The notes under the pieces are model-generated. The model saw only the letters and a program-made list of their open reading frames with translations. It made no database searches and was not told the DNA's origin. This document shows, piece after piece, positions 59,771 to 64,000 of a stretch of 64,000 nt of DNA. Location: assembly GCF_900141745.1 (NCBI RefSeq), contig NZ_FSRM01000002.1, positions 992,001 through 1,056,000 of the forward strand. The letters run 5' to 3'. The stretch comes from Paraburkholderia phenazinium. Its GTDB lineage: Bacteria; Pseudomonadota; Gammaproteobacteria; Burkholderiales; Burkholderiaceae. The number at the start of each line of letters is the position of its first letter. The stretch's first letter is position 1. The position numbers and the translations under genes are program-made.

Positions 59771-61054
59771 TCAGCAGTGTTCCAGCGCGTAAGACAGATC
59801 GGCGATCAGATCGTCAGGATGCTCCAATCCAACGGACATGCGAATCAATCCCTCCGACACGCCTGCCTTGGCGCGTGCCTCTGCTGGCACGCCGGAATGT
59901 GTTGTGGAAGCGCGATGACAAATCAGCGACTCCGTGCCGCCCAGGCTCACCGCCGACTTGAACAGACTCAAACCGTTGATGAGTTTGAACGCCTGCTCGC
60001 GACCGCCGTTGAGCACGAAGGCAAACGTCGATCCAGGTCCGCTGCACTGACGCTGATAAACCGCCTGGTAGGTCGGATCTTCAATCAGTTCGGGATGCAA
60101 AACTTTCACCGGATGATACGGATTACTCGCGAGCCATCGCGCGACTGCGCTGCCGCTGCGCGCGGCCTGCTCCATGCGCAGCACGAGGGTTTCCATGGAA
60201 CGTGTGATCATCCATGACGAATGCGGATCGAGTTGCGAGCCCAACGCGCTGCGGATCGAGCGCACCTTCGTGATCAGACTACGGCTACCGGTAACACCGC
60301 CCGCGACCAGATCGCTATGACCGCCGATGTACTTCGTCAGCGAATACACGTTGAGGTCGATACCTTGCTTCACCGGCTTCTGATACAACGGCCCTAGAAG
60401 CGTGTTGTCGCAAACCGAAAGCGGACGATAGCCGTGGCGCGTTTCGAACGCGTCGATCTCGCGACGCAGTCCTTCAAGGTCGAACAATGCGTTGGTCGGG
60501 TTGGCCGGCGTCTCGATGTAGCACATTCGCACGTTGCCCTTTTTCGCCGCGGTTTCGAGTGCGTCGCGAATCGCCTCGACCGAAAGACCATCCTCGATCA
60601 CTTGCGAAGTGATACCCCATTCAGGCAGAAACTTTGAAATCAGCGTTTCAGTCCCGCCATAAAGCGGCACGGACTGAACCACACAATCGCCCGGTCGCAG
60701 AAATGCCAGCAGAATTGCTGCAATCGCAGACATGCCGCTCGACGTCACGACAGCGGACTCCGAGCCATCGAGCAACGCTAGTCGATCTTCGACAATCTCG
60801 AGATTCGGGTGATTGAAGCGGCTATAGACGAGGCCCGCGCTTTCGCCTTCGGGCGAAGGCTTGCGGCCTGAGACCATATCGAAGAAGTCGGCGCCGTCCT
60901 CGGCAGTGCGGAACGCAAACGTCGACGTCAGGAACACGGGCGGCTTAACCGATCCTTCCGAAAGGAACGGATCGTAGCCATACGACATCATCTGGGTTTC
61001 TGGGTGCAGATCGCGATCGGCGATCTTGCGCTTGTGATAGTTGCCATAGGCCAT
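59771..61054 (-). CDS. Cys/Met-metabolism PLP enzyme (cystathionine gamma-synthase family)
   Basis: 427 residues from the ATG at 61052-61054, which has GGAG 7 nt upstream; earlier ATGs at 61066 and 61114 lack a ribosome site. PLP lysine K241 in YSLTKYIGGHSDLVAG, plus VYSRFNHPNLEIVEDRLALLDG, SSGMSAIAAILLAFLRPGD and ETPANPTNALFD. Family members include cystathionine gamma-synthase, beta-lyase and methionine gamma-lyase; the MSYGYDPFLSEGSVKPPVFLTSTF start is typical of a group called cystathionine gamma-synthase family protein. It sits beside metE, fitting methionine metabolism. Confidence 0.9.
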   Translation of the reverse strand: MAYGNYHKRKIADRDLHPETQMMSYGYDPFLSEGSVKPPVFLTSTFAFRTAEDGADFFDMVSGRKPSPEGESAGLVYSRFNHPNLEIVEDRLALLDGSESAVVTSSGMSAIAAILLAFLRPGDCVVQSVPLYGGTETLISKFLPEWGITSQVIEDGLSVEAIRDALETAAKKGNVRMCYIETPANPTNALFDLEGLRREIDAFETRHGYRPLSVCDNTLLGPLYQKPVKQGIDLNVYSLTKYIGGHSDLVAGGVTGSRSLITKVRSIRSALGSQLDPHSSWMITRSMETLVLRMEQAARSGSAVARWLASNPYHPVKVLHPELIEDPTYQAVYQRQCSGPGSTFAFVLNGGREQAFKLINGLSLFKSAVSLGGTESLICHRASTTHSGVPAEARAKAGVSEGLIRMSVGLEHPDDLIADLSYALEHC

Positions 61055-61207
61055 GCTTTGCTCCATGTGATGTCGTAGGGAAGGTAGAACGGTGGTTGCT
61101 GTCCCAGCGCGCATTTCGCCGAAAGAGGATCGCTCTTTTTGGCTTGCGCGTGATCATGCTACTCCATGGCGGCGATTTGTAGCGAGGAGCGTGCCTGTAA
61201 ACGACGG

Positions 61208-61229
61208 CCGGCCACCCGAAGGTGGCCGG
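61208..61229 (-). terminator. UUCG-tetraloop hairpin after metE
   Basis: On the minus strand CCGGCCACC, loop TTCG, GGTGGCCGG: a 9-bp stem closed by the very stable cUUCGg tetraloop, about 50 nt after the metE stop. No clear T tract follows. It likely ends or protects the metE mRNA. Confidence 0.65.
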
Positions 61230-61280
61230 TTTCGGTTTCCCCGCCGTTCAAACATGGCGTGGATTCAAAAAAAGGAGCCC

Positions 61281-63572
61281 TTAGGCAGAAGCGCGCAGCT
61301 TCTTCGCCGCTGCCACCATGTTGGTCAGCGCCGGAATGACTTCTTCCCACTGACGCGTCTTCAGACCGCAATCCGGATTCACCCACAGGCGTTGCGGCGA
61401 AATGCGCTCCGCTGCCTTCTTCATCAGTTGAACGATGTGTTCTTCGGTCGGGATGTTGGGCGAGTGAATGTCGTACACGCCCGGGCCGATTTCGTTCGGG
61501 TAGTTGAAGTTGTCGAAGGCGTCCAGCAGTTCCATGTCCGAGCGCGAGGTTTCGATCGTGATCACGTCGGCGTCCATATCGGCGATGGACGAGATGATGT
61601 CGTTGAACTCCGAATAGCACATATGGGTGTGGATTTGCGTTTCGTCATCCACACCATTGGCGGTGATACGGAACGATGCTACTGCCCAGTCGAGATATTC
61701 ACCCCATTGCGATTTACGCAGCGGCAAGCCTTCGCGCAGAGCTGCTTCGTCGATCTGGATCACGCGCACGCCGGCCTTTTCGAGGTCCAGCACTTCTTCG
61801 CGGATCGCCAGAGCCAACTGATAGCACGACACCGAACGCGGCTGGTCGTCACGCACGAAGGACCAGTTCAGGATCGTGACCGGGCCGGTCAGCATGCCCT
61901 TCATCGGCTTGCTGGTGAGCGACTGCGCGTACTTGATCCACTCGACCGTCATGGCCTTTGGACGGCTGATGTCGCCGAACAGGATAGGCGGCTTCACGCA
62001 ACGCGAGCCATACGACTGCACCCAGCCGAACTGGCTGAACGCGTAGCCGTCGAGCTGCTCGCCGAAGTATTCGACCATGTCATTACGCTCGGCTTCGCCG
62101 TGCACCAGCACGTCCAGACCCAGAGCTTCCTGCTCGCGCACGCTACGTTCGATTTCGGTGCGCATCGCAAGCTTGTAACCGGCTTCGTCCAATGCGCCGC
62201 TCTTGAACTGGCTGCGCGCATGGCGGATCGTGCCGGTCTGCGGGAACGAGCCGATCGTCGTGGTCGGGTAAGCGGGCAGGTTCAGCAACGCGGCTTGCTT
62301 GTCAGCGCGTGCCGGATAGGCGTTCTTGCGCTGGCCCAGGGCCGGATTGATCTTCGCTAGGGCAGCTTTGACAGCGGGGTTGTTCACGCGCGGCGATGCG
62401 CGGCGGGCGGCAATCGCGGCACCGTTAGCCGCCAGCTCTGCTTTCACAGCGTCGCGACCGTTGTTCAGCGCGGTAGCCAGCACCTTCAGTTCGCCCAGCT
62501 TTTGCAGCGCGAAGGCGAGCCACGAGCGGACTTCCGCATCCAGCTTCTGTTCGCTTGCCAGGTCCACCGGCACGTGCAGCAGCGAGCACGACGGTGCGAT
62601 CCACAGGCGCTCGCCCAGTTGCTTCGCGACCGGCTCGAGCCAGTCCAGCACGCTGTTGAGGTCCGTCTTCCAGATGTTGCGGCCGTTGATCACGCCGAGC
62701 GACAGCACGCGGTCCTGCGGCAGTTGTGCGATCACAGCGTCGACTTCGGTGCGCGCATTGATCGCATCCAGATGCAGGCCTTGCACCGGCAGCTTCACAG
62801 CCAGCGAGAGGTTGTCGAGCAACTGGCCGAAGTACGTCGCCAGCAGCAGCTTGACCTTGCTGTTTGCGAGAGCCTGGTAGGCGGTGACATACGCTTGCTG
62901 CCATTCAGCAGACAGTTCGGTCACGAGAATCGGCTCGTCGATCTGCACCCATTCGACACCTTGCGCTACCAGCGTGGCGAGCAGTTCAGCGTAGACTGGC
63001 AGCAGACGCGGCAGCAAGGCCAGCTTGTCGGAATCGTCTTTGGCCTTGCCGATTGCCAGATAGGTCACGGGGCCGATGATCACCGGCTTGGCCTTGACGC
63101 CTTGTGCCTTGGCTTCGCCCAGTTGTTCGAGCAGACGCGATGCATCCAGCTTGAATTCGGTGCTGGCGCTGAACTCGGGGACGATGTAGTGATAGTTGGT
63201 GTCGAACCACTTGGTCATTTCACCGGCGGCAACACCACCGCAGCAGGCGGCGTGGTCTTCGGCACCCTTTGCCGAACGGCCGCGGGCGACGCGGAAGTAG
63301 TTGTCGAGGGTATCGCCATGGAAGCCTTGCACCCGTTCCGGCAGGTTGCCGAGGGTGAAGCTCATGTCCAGCACCTGATCGTAAAAGGCGAAATCGCCGA
63401 CGGCCGCAAAGCCTAGGCCGGTCTGGTTCGTCCAGTGACGCTCGCGCAACTGCGCGCCCAGTGCCTTCAGTTCGCCGAGCGAGGACTCGCCTTTCCAGTA
63501 GGACTCGAGCGCGAACTTCAGTTCGCGCTTTGCGCCGATACGAGGAAAGCCTAGATTGTGTGTCGTTGCCAT
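61281..63572 (-). CDS. metE: Cobalamin-independent methionine synthase
   Basis: 763 residues, full length for MetE. It transfers the methyl group of 5-methyltetrahydropteroyl-tri-glutamate to homocysteine. The N-terminal half starts [23 protein letters not shown]; the C-terminal half has [64 protein letters not shown] (zinc His and Cys) and [13 protein letters not shown] (second zinc Cys). Divergent from metR, as in many proteobacteria, with activation by MetR and homocysteine expected. No B12 riboswitch was recognised. Confidence 0.97.
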   Translation of the reverse strand: MATTHNLGFPRIGAKRELKFALESYWKGESSLGELKALGAQLRERHWTNQTGLGFAAVGDFAFYDQVLDMSFTLGNLPERVQGFHGDTLDNYFRVARGRSAKGAEDHAACCGGVAAGEMTKWFDTNYHYIVPEFSASTEFKLDASRLLEQLGEAKAQGVKAKPVIIGPVTYLAIGKAKDDSDKLALLPRLLPVYAELLATLVAQGVEWVQIDEPILVTELSAEWQQAYVTAYQALANSKVKLLLATYFGQLLDNLSLAVKLPVQGLHLDAINARTEVDAVIAQLPQDRVLSLGVINGRNIWKTDLNSVLDWLEPVAKQLGERLWIAPSCSLLHVPVDLASEQKLDAEVRSWLAFALQKLGELKVLATALNNGRDAVKAELAANGAAIAARRASPRVNNPAVKAALAKINPALGQRKNAYPARADKQAALLNLPAYPTTTIGSFPQTGTIRHARSQFKSGALDEAGYKLAMRTEIERSVREQEALGLDVLVHGEAERNDMVEYFGEQLDGYAFSQFGWVQSYGSRCVKPPILFGDISRPKAMTVEWIKYAQSLTSKPMKGMLTGPVTILNWSFVRDDQPRSVSCYQLALAIREEVLDLEKAGVRVIQIDEAALREGLPLRKSQWGEYLDWAVASFRITANGVDDETQIHTHMCYSEFNDIISSIADMDADVITIETSRSDMELLDAFDNFNYPNEIGPGVYDIHSPNIPTEEHIVQLMKKAAERISPQRLWVNPDCGLKTRQWEEVIPALTNMVAAAKKLRASA

Positions 63573-63639
63573 CGTGTCGCCTTGATTCGGTCGGTTGCGG
63601 ATCGGAGCATCCTAACGAAGGCGTCTTATGAAGTAAAAT

Positions 63640-63653
63640 GGTGATAATTCACC
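63640..63653. promoter_or_regulatory. Palindrome in the metE-metR intergenic region
   Basis: GGTGATAATTCACC is a 14-bp sequence with perfect 5-bp arms (GGTGA and TCACC), midway between the divergent starts in the 109-bp gap. The E. coli MetR site is TGAAnnnnnTTCA; this one fits only partly (TGA..TTCA), so it is a candidate operator by position. Confidence 0.4.
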
Positions 63654-63681
63654 TAACCATTAGTTTCGCTCATGTGCAATC

Positions 63682-64000
63682 ATGCTTGAGAGAGTTCATC
63701 TGGCCATCGTCCAGGCCGTGGACAAGCACGGCTCACTGACCGCCGCGGCGGAGATCCTGTGCGTGACGCAGTCGGCACTGAGCCACTCCATGAAGAAACT
63801 GGAACAGCAGCTGGGGACGGATATCTGGTTGCGCGAGGGGCGTGGCCTGCGTTTGACCCAGGCCGGTCAATACCTGCTTGCGGTAGCTAACCGCCTGCTG
63901 CCGCAACTGGATCTCGCCGAGGAGCGCCTCAAGCAGTACGCACAGGGCGAGCGGGGCGCGCTGCGTATCGGCATGGAGTGTCATCCCTGCTATCAGTGGC
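63682..64000 (+). CDS. metR: LysR-family regulator MetR (5' part)
   Basis: The ATG at 63682 opens a frame running to the window edge (106 codons). LysR HTH with LERVHLAIVQAVDKHGSLTAAAEILCVTQSALSHSM and REGRGLRLTQAGQYLL closely resembles MetR, and the start of the effector domain is RGALRIGMECHPCYQW, a MetR signature. It activates metE with homocysteine as co-inducer. The remainder lies beyond the window. Confidence 0.93.
   Translation, partial: MLERVHLAIVQAVDKHGSLTAAAEILCVTQSALSHSMKKLEQQLGTDIWLREGRGLRLTQAGQYLLAVANRLLPQLDLAEERLKQYAQGERGALRIGMECHPCYQW

Overview
The window looks like chromosomal DNA of a Burkholderia sensu lato species (Paraburkholderia or Caballeronia type betaproteobacterium). 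The reasons are high GC with strong GC3 bias in the core genes, the many MFS, LysR, AraC and LacI genes, a chromosomal KfrA-like coiled-coil protein, a SoxR without SoxS, and a metE/metR pair. The genus is an inference, since no rRNA or other marker is present. I see no rRNA, tRNA, CRISPR array, insertion sequence or phage gene.

Layout. 1-909 is a LysR regulator cut by the window edge. 989-8475 is an uptake and signalling block: histidine kinase and response regulator on the minus strand, then a TonB-dependent receptor, ExbB, ExbD, TonB and a YncE-like beta-propeller on the plus strand. 8692-17167 holds YceH, a small conserved protein, an iron-type alcohol dehydrogenase, a GH114 lipoprotein, a membrane-anchored penicillin-acylase-type Ntn hydrolase, an isocitrate-lyase-superfamily enzyme and an MFS carrier. 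17672-20269 is a KfrA-like protein built from exact 273-bp (91-residue, 13-heptad) repeats. 20509-22100 is a two-gene unit of membrane-anchored catalase-like protein and cytochrome b561. 22126-26550 is a beta-keto-acid cleavage cluster (SDR, MFS, BKACE) divergent from an AraC regulator.

26596-32342 is a patchwork of small accessory genes, part of it lower in GC: a P-loop kinase, two GNATs, a hydrolase, an EamA exporter, two unrelated nucleotidyltransferases and a TPR protein. 32696-35780 has a threonine-aldolase-type enzyme, an AraC regulator and an aldo-keto reductase. 36036-39023 is a four-gene phosphatase, kinase, phospho-switch and diguanylate cyclase operon of the SiaABCD type. 39201-40779 is soxR divergent from a questin-oxidase-like gene with a textbook SoxR promoter between them. 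41158-45325 holds OmpW, a SnoaL-like protein, a type II haloacid dehalogenase, a LprI-like anchored protein, a DUF2934 microprotein, a rhomboid protease and a small conserved protein. 45462-49524 has a Crp/Fnr regulator, a class II aldolase, a ketopantoate-reductase-like enzyme and a DHA2 efflux pump.

49604-59688 is a sugar-acid catabolic region. A GntR-like LacI regulator faces a UxaA/GarD-type dehydratase, an MFS carrier and an HpaI-type aldolase across a near-consensus GntR operator. A second unit follows with an MFS carrier, a cyclase-family hydrolase, a tartrate/D-malate dehydrogenase and an aldehyde dehydrogenase. 59771-64000 is sulfur amino acid metabolism: a PLP Cys/Met enzyme, metE and the 5' part of metR.

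The best supported and most unusual signals are the SoxR box with its 19-bp promoter spacer in front of the questin-oxidase-like gene, the soluble SiaABCD-type operon, the exact 13-heptad repeat protein, the GntR-type operator, and two candidate structured RNAs or hairpins (44104-44176 and about 40846-40970).
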